Assembly: GCA_013812985.1 (NCBI GenBank)
Contig: JACCSN010000084.1
Span: forward strand, 1 to 9,471
Length of the DNA: 9,471 nucleotides
DNA from: Hyphomicrobiales bacterium
GTDB taxonomy: Bacteria; Pseudomonadota; Alphaproteobacteria; Rhizobiales; Afifellaceae
Direction of reading: 5' to 3'
The notes beneath the pieces were generated by a model. It made no database searches. It was not told where the DNA came from and was given only the letters and a program-made list of their open reading frames with translations. Both the position numbers and the translations under genes were made by a program. Shown here piece after piece: positions 1 to 6,468 of the stretch (position 1 is the first letter of the stretch; each line of letters opens with the position of its first letter).

Positions 1-707
1 TTCGCATTCCTCACCGGCGCTCCTGCCGACAGCGAGCGGCGGTAATCGTCAAAATTCTGCGGCTCGGCGGTGTAGACTGCGGCGCGCGGAAAGCGCTCCG
101 TCACGGAAAGCGCCGTGCCGGCGGCCAGCCCGCCGCCGCTGCATGGGACGAGCACGACATCGAGTTCAATCCCGAGCGCGTGGCAGTCCTCGGCAATCTC
201 CAGCCCCGCCGTGCCCTGCCCCGCGATCACCATCGGGTTGTTGAAGGGATGGATGAAGGCGAGCCCCTCCTCCTCGGCGATCCTCTGTGCGATGGCGTCG
301 CGATCCTCGGCGACGCGGTCGTAAAGGACAATGCGGGCGCCGGAACGGGCCGTGCGCTGGCGCTTCAGGAGCGGCGCATCCTCCGGCATGACGATGACGG
401 CCGGGATGCCGGCGATCCGGGCCGCCTCGGCCACGCCCTGCGCATGATTGCCGGACGAGCAGGCGACGATTCCCGCCGCCGCTTGGCGTCCGAGCGCGTC
501 CACGGCGTTCCACGCGCCGCGGAACTTGAAGGAGCCGGTGCGCTGGAGGCATTCGGGCTTCAGATAGACGCGCGCGTCGAGCCGGTCGGACAGGACAGGC
601 GAGAAGAGCAGCGGCGTCCGCACGGCGCGCCCGGCGAGGCGTTTCTGGGCGGCCAGCACGTCGTCGAAGGTCGGGATCGCGAGATCGGGAGAATGAGCCT
701 GCTGCAT
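1..707 (-). CDS. Threonine/serine dehydratase-like PLP enzyme (fold type II), C-terminus cut by window edge
   Basis: Pyridoxal-phosphate lyase of the threonine ammonia-lyase / serine dehydratase / serine racemase / 3-hydroxyaspartate ammonia-lyase family, expected to deaminate a hydroxy-amino acid in the cytoplasm. The visible 235 residues read openly to the window edge. They show the Schiff-base lysine motif TGSFKFRG (K61), the substrate loop SSGNHAQG (residues 84-91), the conserved HPFNNP stretch near 153-158, and the glycine-rich phosphate-binding loop SGGGLAAG near 190-197. Family members are usually about 320 residues, so roughly 85 are missing beyond the edge; no ACT domain can be judged. 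I chose the ATG at 705-707. An in-frame GTG at 738-740 would add 11 residues and leave only 3 bases after the glycosyltransferase stop. Neither start has a convincing Shine-Dalgarno. The gene lies 36 bases downstream of the glycosyltransferase on the same strand and may be co-transcribed. Family is certain; the exact substrate is not resolvable. Confidence 0.9.
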   Translation of the reverse strand, partial: MQQAHSPDLAIPTFDDVLAAQKRLAGRAVRTPLLFSPVLSDRLDARVYLKPECLQRTGSFKFRGAWNAVDALGRQAAAGIVACSSGNHAQGVAEAARIAGIPAVIVMPEDAPLLKRQRTARSGARIVLYDRVAEDRDAIAQRIAEEEGLAFIHPFNNPMVIAGQGTAGLEIAEDCHALGIELDVVLVPCSGGGLAAGTALSVTERFPRAAVYTAEPQNFDDYRRSLSAGAPVRNA

Positions 708-743
708 GGGGTGCGAATAGCCGAGGCAGACCTGGCGCACAAC

Positions 744-1781
744 TCAGGCGGCGGCGCCGGCCTGCACTCCATTGGCGATAAGGATGTTGTCCCGGAACAT
801 GCGCGCGCTTTCCTCCCAGGTGAAGCGCAGCGCAAAATCCCGCGCCGCCGCCCGTGGCAGCTCGAGCGCGGCAAGCGCCGCCTTGTGGAGATCGGCGTCA
901 AGCACGCCGATGCGCGGGTCGGTGATGATGTCCCTCGGCCCTGTCACCGGGAACGCGGCGACCGGAACGCCGGAGGCGAGCGCCTCCAGGAGCACGTTGC
1001 CAAACGTGTCAGTCAGGCTCGGGAAGATGAACACATCGGCTGCCGCATAGGCGCGCGCCAGGGCTTCGCCGTGCAATGTTCCGAGGAAATGCGCTTGCGG
1101 AAACGCCAGCGCGAGCGACGCCCGCGCCGGCCCGTCACCGACGATCACCTTGGAGCCGGGTAGATCGAGGCGGAGGAACGCCTCGAGATTCTTCTCCACC
1201 GCGACCCGCCCCGCATAGAGGAAGACCGGACGCGGCAGGCCGAGATCGGCGTCCGGACGCGGCCGGAACAGTTCGTGGTCGACGCCGCGCGACCAGAGCA
1301 GAAGATTGCGGAATTGACGCGCGGCGAGATCCGCCATCAGCGACTGCGTGGCCACCATGCAGCCGAGCCCGGCATTGTGGAAACGGCGCATGAAGCTGTA
1401 GCCCCATGAAAGCGGTACGGGCGCGCGGGCCGCGAGATATTCGGGGAACTTGGTGTGGTAGCTCGTCGTGAACCCGAGGCCGCGGGACAGGCAGTGCCGC
1501 CGCGCCAGGATGCCCAACGGCCCCTCGGTGGCGATATGGACGAAGCTCGCGTCAGCCTTGTCGATCAGGCGCGCGACCTGGCCGGGGCGGGCGAGCGCCA
1601 GCCTGATCTCCGGATAGGTTGGGCAGGGCAGCGTGCGGAAGCGATCCGGCGCGATGACGTCGACCGTGTCGCCCCGGCTCCGTAGCATGCCGGCGACACG
1701 GCTCAGCGAGTTGACGACGCCGTTCACTTGCGGGAACCAGGCGTCGGTGACCAGGGCCAGCCGGAACGGCCGATGGATCAT
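744..1781 (-). CDS. GT4-family glycosyltransferase (MgtA-like group 1)
   Basis: A 345-residue GT-B glycosyltransferase that should transfer a sugar from a nucleotide donor to a lipid or saccharide acceptor at the inner face of the cytoplasmic membrane. The N-terminal acceptor domain opens with a beta strand and the glycine-containing loop FPQVNGVVNSL (residues 16-26), then EGPLG (86-90) and SYHTKFPEY (107-115). The C-terminal donor domain has YAGRVAVEKN (189-198; R192 and K197 are the usual donor-phosphate contacts), GDGP (215-218) and the E-x7-E-equivalent motif in TDTFGNVLLEALASG. In that motif the first acidic residue is Asp (D258) and the second is E266, a variant common in the GDP-mannose/UDP-sugar MgtA-type group. 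Its ATG overlaps the TGA of the upstream phosphoesterase (ATGA, 1778-1781), which points to translational coupling and a shared pathway. Donor and acceptor cannot be fixed from sequence; glycolipid synthesis is my inference. Confidence 0.9.
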   Translation of the reverse strand: MIHRPFRLALVTDAWFPQVNGVVNSLSRVAGMLRSRGDTVDVIAPDRFRTLPCPTYPEIRLALARPGQVARLIDKADASFVHIATEGPLGILARRHCLSRGLGFTTSYHTKFPEYLAARAPVPLSWGYSFMRRFHNAGLGCMVATQSLMADLAARQFRNLLLWSRGVDHELFRPRPDADLGLPRPVFLYAGRVAVEKNLEAFLRLDLPGSKVIVGDGPARASLALAFPQAHFLGTLHGEALARAYAAADVFIFPSLTDTFGNVLLEALASGVPVAAFPVTGPRDIITDPRIGVLDADLHKAALAALELPRAAARDFALRFTWEESARMFRDNILIANGVQAGAAA

Positions 1782-2584
1782 TCCGCGGCGATTGCCGCGT
1801 CAAGCGGGACCGGATCATGCCAGGCCTGCATGGAACGGTCGGCCCATCGGATGATCTCGAACCTGCCGTCCGGATGCTCGACGAGCGCCGTGCAGCTTTC
1901 CACCCAGTCGCCGCAATTGAAGTATGCCGTGCCGAAATGGTCGTGCATGGCGGCCGTGTGGATATGGCCGCAGATCACGCCGTCGACGCCCTGCTCGCGG
2001 GCCTCGCGCGCCAGCGCTTCCTCGAAGGCGCCGATGAAGTTCACCGCGTTCTTGACCTTCAGCTTGGCCCAGGCGGACAAGGACCAGTAGGAGAAGCCGA
2101 GCTTGCGCCGGATGAGGTTCACGTAGGCATTGACGCCGAGCGCCGCCGCATAGGCCCAGTCGCCGAAAAAGGCGAGCCAACGGGCATGGCGCACCACCAC
2201 GTCGAACTGGTCGCCGTGAATGATCAGGAGCCGGCGCCCGTCGGCCGCCTCGTGGATGTCGCTATTGCGGACCTCGATCCCGCCGAAATGGGTGCCGAGG
2301 TAATCGCGCAGGAATTCGTCGTGGTTGCCCGGGACGTAGATGATGCGGGCGCCCTGCCGGGCTTTTCGCAGGAGTTTCTGGGCTACGTCGTTGTGCGACT
2401 GGGGCCAGTACCAGGATCGCTTGAGGCGCCAGCCGTCGACGATGTCGCCGACCAGATAGATGGTTTCCGCGTCGTGGCAGCGCAGGAAATCAAGGAACAG
2501 CTCCGCCTGGCAGCCGCGCGTGCCGAGATGGACGTCCGAGATGAACAGGGTGCGCAGTTGGCGCACGGGCGTCTCCGGCGGCAT
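1778..2584 (-). CDS. LpxH-like calcineurin-type metallophosphoesterase (UDP-2,3-diacylglucosamine diphosphatase-like)
   Basis: A 268-residue binuclear-metal phosphoesterase. All five signature blocks are intact: DVH (D17, H19), GDIVDGW (residues 46-52), GNHDE (86-90), HGDQFD (123-128) and GHIH (206-209). The GDxxDGW and HGDxxD spacing resembles LpxH and related UDP-2,3-diacylglucosamine pyrophosphatases, and automated pipelines commonly use that name. Many alphaproteobacteria use LpxI for this lipid A step, so a different phosphoanhydride or phospholipid substrate is equally possible. An aromatic/basic segment around residues 132-185 between the HGD and GHIH motifs is where LpxH-type enzymes place their lipid-binding lid. 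There is no signal peptide, so the protein is cytosolic or peripheral. The ATG at 2582-2584 follows an AAGG five bases upstream on the minus strand. It is the first gene of the leftward unit and overlaps the glycosyltransferase start by 4 bases. Fold is certain; substrate is inferred. Confidence 0.88.
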   Translation of the reverse strand: MPPETPVRQLRTLFISDVHLGTRGCQAELFLDFLRCHDAETIYLVGDIVDGWRLKRSWYWPQSHNDVAQKLLRKARQGARIIYVPGNHDEFLRDYLGTHFGGIEVRNSDIHEAADGRRLLIIHGDQFDVVVRHARWLAFFGDWAYAAALGVNAYVNLIRRKLGFSYWSLSAWAKLKVKNAVNFIGAFEEALAREAREQGVDGVICGHIHTAAMHDHFGTAYFNCGDWVESCTALVEHPDGRFEIIRWADRSMQAWHDPVPLDAAIAAE

Positions 2585-2703
2585 GGCAACCTTGGTCTCT
2601 CGCCTTAAGGCATGATTCCTGCCTCGGTTTCATGACGGCACGGAACAGCGCGGGGTGCAAGCCGGGGCAAGGCTGTGTCTCACGGGCAACAAGCTGAGTT
2701 CTG

Positions 2704-2732
2704 TTGCAGCCGAGACTATGCCCCAATAAATA
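2704..2732 (+). promoter_or_regulatory. Weak sigma-70-type promoter candidate for the FAH-family gene
   Basis: TTGCAG at 2704-2709 and TAAATA at 2727-2732 are separated by exactly 17 bases. This would start transcription near 2739 and give a leader of roughly 78 bases. The -35 half is a fair match to TTGACA (TTG plus the shared A), but the -10 half matches TATAAT only weakly. The segment is the only A/T-rich patch in an otherwise GC-rich spacer, which is the main support. Confidence 0.3.
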
Positions 2733-2756
2733 CCGCCTACTTGCGCGCTTGCAATG

Positions 2757-2769
2757 CCGGGTTTCCCGG
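2757..2769 (+). other. Short GC hairpin in the FAH-gene leader
   Basis: CCGGG-TTT-CCCGG is a perfect 5-base-pair stem with a 3-base loop, placed between the candidate promoter and the start codon. No U-run follows it, so it is not an intrinsic terminator. It could merely affect leader folding. Confidence 0.35.
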
Positions 2770-2816
2770 TGCGATCCACAGGCCGTAGCCGGACATCCAT
2801 GATGGGGACAGAGATT

Positions 2817-3665
2817 ATGAAGCTTGTTCGTTACGGCTCGAAGGGCGCGGAAAAGCCCGGTCTCATCGACAATGCGGGCCGCGTCCGCGATCTGTCCGGC
2901 GAGGTCCAGAATCTCCGCGCCGAGATGCTGACCCCGGACCTTTCGGCCCGGCTTTCCCGCCTCGGTCCTGAAACACTCCCGGAGGTGAGCGGCGAACCGC
3001 GCCTCGGCGCTCCCGTTCCTCGCCCCGGCCACTTCATCGCGATCGGCCTCAACTTCGCCGACCACGCGGCTGAATCGGGGATGGCGGTGCCCGCCGAGCC
3101 GGTGATCTTCTCCAAGGCGCCGAGCTGCATCTGCGGCCCCAATGACGACGTGATCATCCCCAAGGGCTCGCGCAAGCTCGACTGGGAGGTGGAGCTCGCC
3201 TTCGTGATCGGCCGCCGCGCGTCGTATGTGAGCGAGGCGGACGCGCTCGATCACGTCTTCGGCTACATGATCTGCAACGACGTGTCGGAGCGGTTCTGGC
3301 AGATCGAAGGCACCGGCCAGTGGATCAAGGGCAAGAGCGCCGAGACTTTCGGCCCGCTCGGCCCCTTTCTCCTTACCGCCGACGAGCTTGGCGATCCGCA
3401 GGATCTGGACATGTGGCTCGACCTGAACGGCGAGCGCATGCAGACCGGCAACACCCGCACGATGGTCTTTTCCGTCCGCGAGCTGATCGCCTACATTTCC
3501 GGCAAGATGGTGCTGGAGCCCGGCGATATCGTCACGACCGGAACGCCGCCCGGCGTCGGCAGCGGGAAGAAGCCCCAGATATTCCTGAAGCCGGGTGATG
3601 TGATGGATCTCGGAATCGCCCGGCTTGGCCAGCAGCGCCAGCGCCTGGTGGCTTATCAGGGCTGA
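2817..3665 (+). CDS. Fumarylacetoacetate hydrolase (FAH) family protein
   Basis: A 282-residue FAH-superfamily enzyme. Members hydrolyse, decarboxylate or isomerise beta-diketo acids, for example 2,4-diketo-3-deoxy sugar acids, acylpyruvates and hydroxyhepta-diene-dioates; many are mislabelled ureidoglycolate lyase. A small N-terminal domain (about residues 1-65) precedes the catalytic beta-roll, with IGLNFADHAAESG (76-88), FSKAP (98-102), the metal ligands E124 and E126 in DWEVELAFVIG, and D155 in CNDVSER. Next come QWIKGKSAETFGPLGPF, then TGTPPGVGSG near the C-terminus. Length and the MKLVRYG start match the short bacterial subfamily closest to diketo-deoxy-sugar-acid hydrolases. I start at the ATG at 2817, which has GGGGA 8 bases upstream; in-frame ATGs at 2802 and 2754 would add residues atypical of the family. 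It is monocistronic or followed by the GNAT gene 43 bases downstream. The exact substrate is unknown. Confidence 0.88.
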   Translation: MKLVRYGSKGAEKPGLIDNAGRVRDLSGEVQNLRAEMLTPDLSARLSRLGPETLPEVSGEPRLGAPVPRPGHFIAIGLNFADHAAESGMAVPAEPVIFSKAPSCICGPNDDVIIPKGSRKLDWEVELAFVIGRRASYVSEADALDHVFGYMICNDVSERFWQIEGTGQWIKGKSAETFGPLGPFLLTADELGDPQDLDMWLDLNGERMQTGNTRTMVFSVRELIAYISGKMVLEPGDIVTTGTPPGVGSGKKPQIFLKPGDVMDLGIARLGQQRQRLVAYQG

Positions 3666-3708
3666 GGCGAACCGCAGGCGATCCGCCAAGGCCCCCTGGC
3701 CTGCCGCG

Positions 3709-4134
3709 ATGGAGGCGGTCGTCCGGCTCTATACGTCAGACGACGCCGCCGCCTGTGCCATCGTCTTCGACGCGGCGTGGCATGCGGGCCATCCTTACGC
3801 GCCGCGTCCGATCGATCGCGGGATCTTCGAGCGCGAGACGTCCGGCGAGCGCATCCTGGTGGCGGAAGATGAACAGCGCCGGGTGATCGGCTTCGTCTCG
3901 GTCTACGAGCCGGGCAGCTTCGTTCATCATCTCTATGTCGATCCGGCTCTCCACAGTCGCGGGGTCGGCCGCTTGCTCCTCCGCCATGCCTTGGCGCTTG
4001 CCGGCGGAACGGCGTCCCTGAAATGCCAAGCGCGAAATCTTGGGGCCTTGGCGTTCTACCGTGGCCTCGGCTGGACGGCGGGCGAGGAAGGCGAGGCGGA
4101 GGCCGGGCCGTGGATCAGGATGCATAGCCCTTGA
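3709..4134 (+). CDS. GNAT family N-acetyltransferase
   Basis: A 141-residue single-domain acetyltransferase that should move the acetyl group of acetyl-CoA to an amine. It has the GNAT order: an N-terminal substrate-binding region (MEAVVRLYTS onward), the beta-4 strand HHLYVDPALHSRG, the acetyl-CoA pyrophosphate loop in motif A (S83-R84-G85-V86-G87-R88), then N110 and Y117 in ARNLGALAFYRGLGW, the usual motif B tail. I chose the ATG at 3709. Upstream in-frame starts overlap the FAH gene and add a stretch without family character. The Shine-Dalgarno is poor, so this start is probable and not certain. It lies 43 bases after the FAH stop on the same strand and may be co-transcribed with it. Nothing indicates the substrate; small-molecule, peptide N-terminus and antibiotic are all open. 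Confidence 0.82.
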   Translation: MEAVVRLYTSDDAAACAIVFDAAWHAGHPYAPRPIDRGIFERETSGERILVAEDEQRRVIGFVSVYEPGSFVHHLYVDPALHSRGVGRLLLRHALALAGGTASLKCQARNLGALAFYRGLGWTAGEEGEAEAGPWIRMHSP

Positions 4135-4164
4135 TTGCCTCAAACGCCATGGTTACCGGCGGAT

Positions 4165-4182
4165 TTACCAAATGTTTGGTAA
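4165..4182. promoter_or_regulatory. Perfect 18-base palindrome, candidate operator of the oxygenase operon
   Basis: TTACCAAA-TG-TTTGGTAA has two 8-base arms that are exact reverse complements around a 2-base centre. It sits 65 bases before the start codon of the JmjC-like gene, in an unusually A/T-rich stretch (about 45% GC by hand over 4141-4200). It lies 31 bases after the GNAT stop. The stem is A/T-rich and has no U-run immediately after it, so a regulator-binding site fits better than a terminator. The cognate regulator is not recognisable, and no regulator gene lies in the window. Confidence 0.55.
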
Positions 4183-4234
4183 TTTCCTGTTTTTCTGCGG
4201 TTCTAGACTACGCGTGGGGTCGCGATTCTCACTC

Positions 4235-4240
4235 GGAGGA
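4235..4240 (+). promoter_or_regulatory. Strong Shine-Dalgarno deciding the start of the JmjC-like gene
   Basis: GGAGGA ends 6 bases before the ATG at 4247. It is the best ribosome-binding site in the window and fixes this start over upstream in-frame ATGs that reach back into the GNAT gene. Confidence 0.85.
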
Positions 4241-4246
4241 GCGAAG

Positions 4247-5188
4247 ATGCACGCGGTCATCTCGGATTGGAAAAGCCGTCACGCCGAGTTGTTCGGCGAG
4301 CATATCCTTCGGCTCAAGCACCGGCTGCACGAGTCGCCTTTGTTGGCGGACGATGCGCTCGCTCGCCTTATCGAGGCGACGCCGCCTGAGCACTGCTACA
4401 TCAACACGATGGATCGCAAGGCTCACAATCCGCGCACGCGGCGAGAGGGCGCCCTGAAGGGGCTTTCCGGAGCCGAGGCGCTCCAGGCGGTGCGTGGCGG
4501 AAATATCTGGATCAACATTCACAGGCCTGACACGACCGATCCGAACTATCGCGACCTGCTCGAAAGTATCTTTGCTGAATTCGAGTCACGCGTCCCCGGT
4601 CTGAAAACGTACAAGCACTCGATGACGCTCCTAATCTCGTCCCCCAACGTTCAGGTCTACTACCACTGCGACGTTCCCGGCCAGATGCTCTGGCAGATCC
4701 GGGGCGCCAAGAATGTCTACGTGTACCCGAACACCGCCCCGTTCCTGTCGCACGCCGACATGGAGAAGATCATTCTCGGCGAGGCGCACGAGACTGGAAT
4801 GCCGTATCAGCCCTGGTATGATGAGTACGCGCAGAAAATCGAGCTCAAGCCGGGAGAAATGCTGTATTGGCCGCTGAACTGCCCGCACCGCGTGGTCAAT
4901 CAGGACTGCCTTAACGTATCGGTCACGACCGAGCACTGGACGGATGAACTGCGGAACGTCTACGCGGCAAATTTCGCCAATGGAATTCTTCGCCGGACAT
5001 CCCCGAGCCGCAAACTTTCGCGGGCGACCTCTGGCCCATCATTCTGGGGGAAGCTCGGACTCGCCGCGGCCTACAGATTTGCCGGGCTTCAAAACGGGCG
5101 TCAGCGCAAGCGGCTAATCGACTTCGCTGTCGATCCGACGGCTCCCGACGGCATCCGAGACATTCCCGCTTACGCCTTCTCCCGCTGA
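4247..5188 (+). CDS. JmjC/cupin-8-type Fe(II)/2-oxoglutarate oxygenase-like protein
   Basis: A 313-residue protein with a JmjC-like double-stranded beta-helix core. The metal triad is H140-x-D142 (in VYYHCDVPGQ) and H214 (in LNCPHRVVN). K155, in WQIRGAKNVYVYP, is 13 residues after D142, the same offset as the 2-oxoglutarate lysine of human FIH (D201 to K214). The strand ELKPGEMLYWP before the distal histidine also matches the JmjC pattern. The likely reaction is hydroxylation of a protein, peptide or small-molecule substrate in the cytosol. Residues 1-120 and the C-terminal 80 or so residues match no domain I know. There is no signal peptide or membrane span. It is the first gene of a tight operon, with the acyltransferase 8 bases downstream. 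Hand-counted GC in sampled lines is about 50-53%, below the flanking genes, suggesting transfer. The fold is well supported; the substrate and activity are not. Confidence 0.82.
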   Translation: MHAVISDWKSRHAELFGEHILRLKHRLHESPLLADDALARLIEATPPEHCYINTMDRKAHNPRTRREGALKGLSGAEALQAVRGGNIWINIHRPDTTDPNYRDLLESIFAEFESRVPGLKTYKHSMTLLISSPNVQVYYHCDVPGQMLWQIRGAKNVYVYPNTAPFLSHADMEKIILGEAHETGMPYQPWYDEYAQKIELKPGEMLYWPLNCPHRVVNQDCLNVSVTTEHWTDELRNVYAANFANGILRRTSPSRKLSRATSGPSFWGKLGLAAAYRFAGLQNGRQRKRLIDFAVDPTAPDGIRDIPAYAFSR

Positions 5189-5196
5189 GCCAGGCG

Positions 5197-6468
5197 ATGC
5201 AGCTCAGCCTTCTGGGCGCGCCCCCAGAGCCGCCGCTGCCGCTTCTTGCGCTCCGGCGCGCGGAGCCATGCACGGTATCTCTGGTGACGGACCGTCGGGC
5301 GTTCGACGCTCTCGCGGATCAATGGCGGGTGATCGAGGCAACCGCGAGGGGAGCTGTTCTGTTCCAATCCTACGATTGGTGCCGCGCCGTCTGGGATCAT
5401 TGGCTGGGGAAAGCCCGGCCGTTCGAGCCTCGGATCTTAATCGCGCGGCGTGGAAGTGAGACTGTCGGCATCCTGCCGCTTCGGATCGTGCGCCGCGGGC
5501 CGTTGCGCATCGCGACGGGCCTAGCCGAACCGTTTCAGCAATATTCCGATGCGATCTTGTCGCCCGATCAGGGTCATGATGTCGTCGATGCCCTGCTCGG
5601 CGCGGCGCTTCGGCTTGACGCCTGCGACGGGATCGAGCTCCTGAAGGTTCGCGACGACAGTCCTCTTGCCGGCGCGCTGGCGTCCAACGGCGCGGTCCGA
5701 GCAGCCGAAGACGCCGCTCCGTACATCGATCTTCGCGGGTTCAAGGAATTCGCCGACTACCACGCCACGGTGAAACCAAAGACGCGAAAGAACATCCGCA
5801 ATTCGCGAAACCGAATAACGCGTATGCACCGGTTGGAGCATCGGGTTATCACCTGCCGTGAGGATATCCGCGTGCTCGTCGCCCGGACCTATCGCGGGCG
5901 GGAGCGGTGGCTGAAGGAGCTTGGCCTGACCTCGCGCGCGTTCCGCGAGGATACATTCCCGGATTTTCTGGACGAGCTGGCGAGCGGCGGTCACGGATTG
6001 TCGGTGCTCGCCATGAGCCTGGAGGCGGATGGAAGACCGATCGCCGATCAGTGGGGCGTGGTGTTCAACGGCCGCTACTATGCCTATGGCGCGACCTGGG
6101 ATCCGCTCTACGAGGAGTTCAGCCCCGGCAAGCTGCATCTGGAGGATGTAATCCGAGCGTGCCACGAGCTCGAGATCGGAACGGCCGACTTTCTCATGCC
6201 CACCGCTCACTACAAACTTACATGGACCGACGACGTCATGCCCGTCGCCGATTTCGCGCTGCCCTGCTCCTGGCGAGGCCGGATTTACGCCTCCTGCTGG
6301 ATCGGGGCGCTCAGGCCGCAGCTGAAGCGGCTGGCCCTCGCTACACCGGATCGGGCTCGCAGCCTACTTGCCACCCTGATTTTCGCCCGCCGCGGCGTGC
6401 CCTCCTCGGAAACGGCGCGGCTTCCGGCGTCGCCGGAAAATCCGACCGGATGCGGCCGGCCGATCTGA
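5197..6468 (+). CDS. FemAB/CelD-type GNAT acyltransferase (BcsL-like)
   Basis: A 423-residue protein of the FemAB-like / CelD (GNAT_6) family. Characterised relatives transfer acyl or aminoacyl groups in peptidoglycan bridge formation or are encoded in cellulose and exopolysaccharide clusters. The first lobe contains VLFQSYDWCRAVWDHW (54-69) and GILPLRIV (91-98), the typical N-terminal signature. The second lobe opens with the basic helix KTRKNIRNSRNR (195-206). It continues with DQWGVVFNGRYYAYGATWDP from residue 284, SPGKLHLEDVIRACHE from 309, and the closing KLTW near 340. A proline-rich N-terminus (residues 8-20) and a tail after about 360 lie outside the fold. The start codon is 8 bases after the oxygenase stop and its last 19 bases overlap the flippase gene, so the three genes are almost certainly one transcript. 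A cytosolic enzyme acting on a lipid-linked intermediate is inferred. The donor (acyl-CoA or aminoacyl-tRNA) is unknown. Confidence 0.85.
   Translation: MQLSLLGAPPEPPLPLLALRRAEPCTVSLVTDRRAFDALADQWRVIEATARGAVLFQSYDWCRAVWDHWLGKARPFEPRILIARRGSETVGILPLRIVRRGPLRIATGLAEPFQQYSDAILSPDQGHDVVDALLGAALRLDACDGIELLKVRDDSPLAGALASNGAVRAAEDAAPYIDLRGFKEFADYHATVKPKTRKNIRNSRNRITRMHRLEHRVITCREDIRVLVARTYRGRERWLKELGLTSRAFREDTFPDFLDELASGGHGLSVLAMSLEADGRPIADQWGVVFNGRYYAYGATWDPLYEEFSPGKLHLEDVIRACHELEIGTADFLMPTAHYKLTWTDDVMPVADFALPCSWRGRIYASCWIGALRPQLKRLALATPDRARSLLATLIFARRGVPSSETARLPASPENPTGCGRPI

Larger units (their letters stand above)
2585..2816. other. Divergent intergenic region (phosphoesterase / FAH hydrolase)
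   Basis: This 232-base spacer separates the leftward phosphoesterase from the rightward FAH-family gene and must hold promoters for both. No open frame inside it looks coding. A possible plus-strand promoter and a short hairpin are listed separately. I see no clear minus-strand promoter beyond the Shine-Dalgarno of the phosphoesterase. Confidence 0.7.

Noticed and set aside
180..1163. Plus-strand open frame (327 codons) opposite the dehydratase and glycosyltransferase genes
   Set aside because: It crosses two recognised minus-strand genes and the gap between them, and its translation is low-complexity Arg/Gly/Ala without motifs.
1817..2608. Plus-strand open frame (263 codons) opposite the metallophosphoesterase
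   Set aside because: The minus strand carries all five metallophosphoesterase motifs; this frame carries none.
2490..3689. Long minus-strand open frame (399 codons) opposite the FAH-family gene
   Set aside because: It is the antisense shadow of a well-recognised gene in GC-rich DNA. Its translation has no family motifs and is rich in His, Arg, Ala and Gly, as expected from the reverse frame.
4165..4182. Palindrome as terminator of the GNAT gene
   Set aside because: The stem is A/T-rich, the loop is only 2 bases, and the following T-rich run starts a few bases away; an operator fits better.
4224..4228. GATTC, a match to the CcrM methylation site GANTC, upstream of the oxygenase gene
   Set aside because: A single five-base site is expected often by chance and no second site or CtrA-like box accompanies it.
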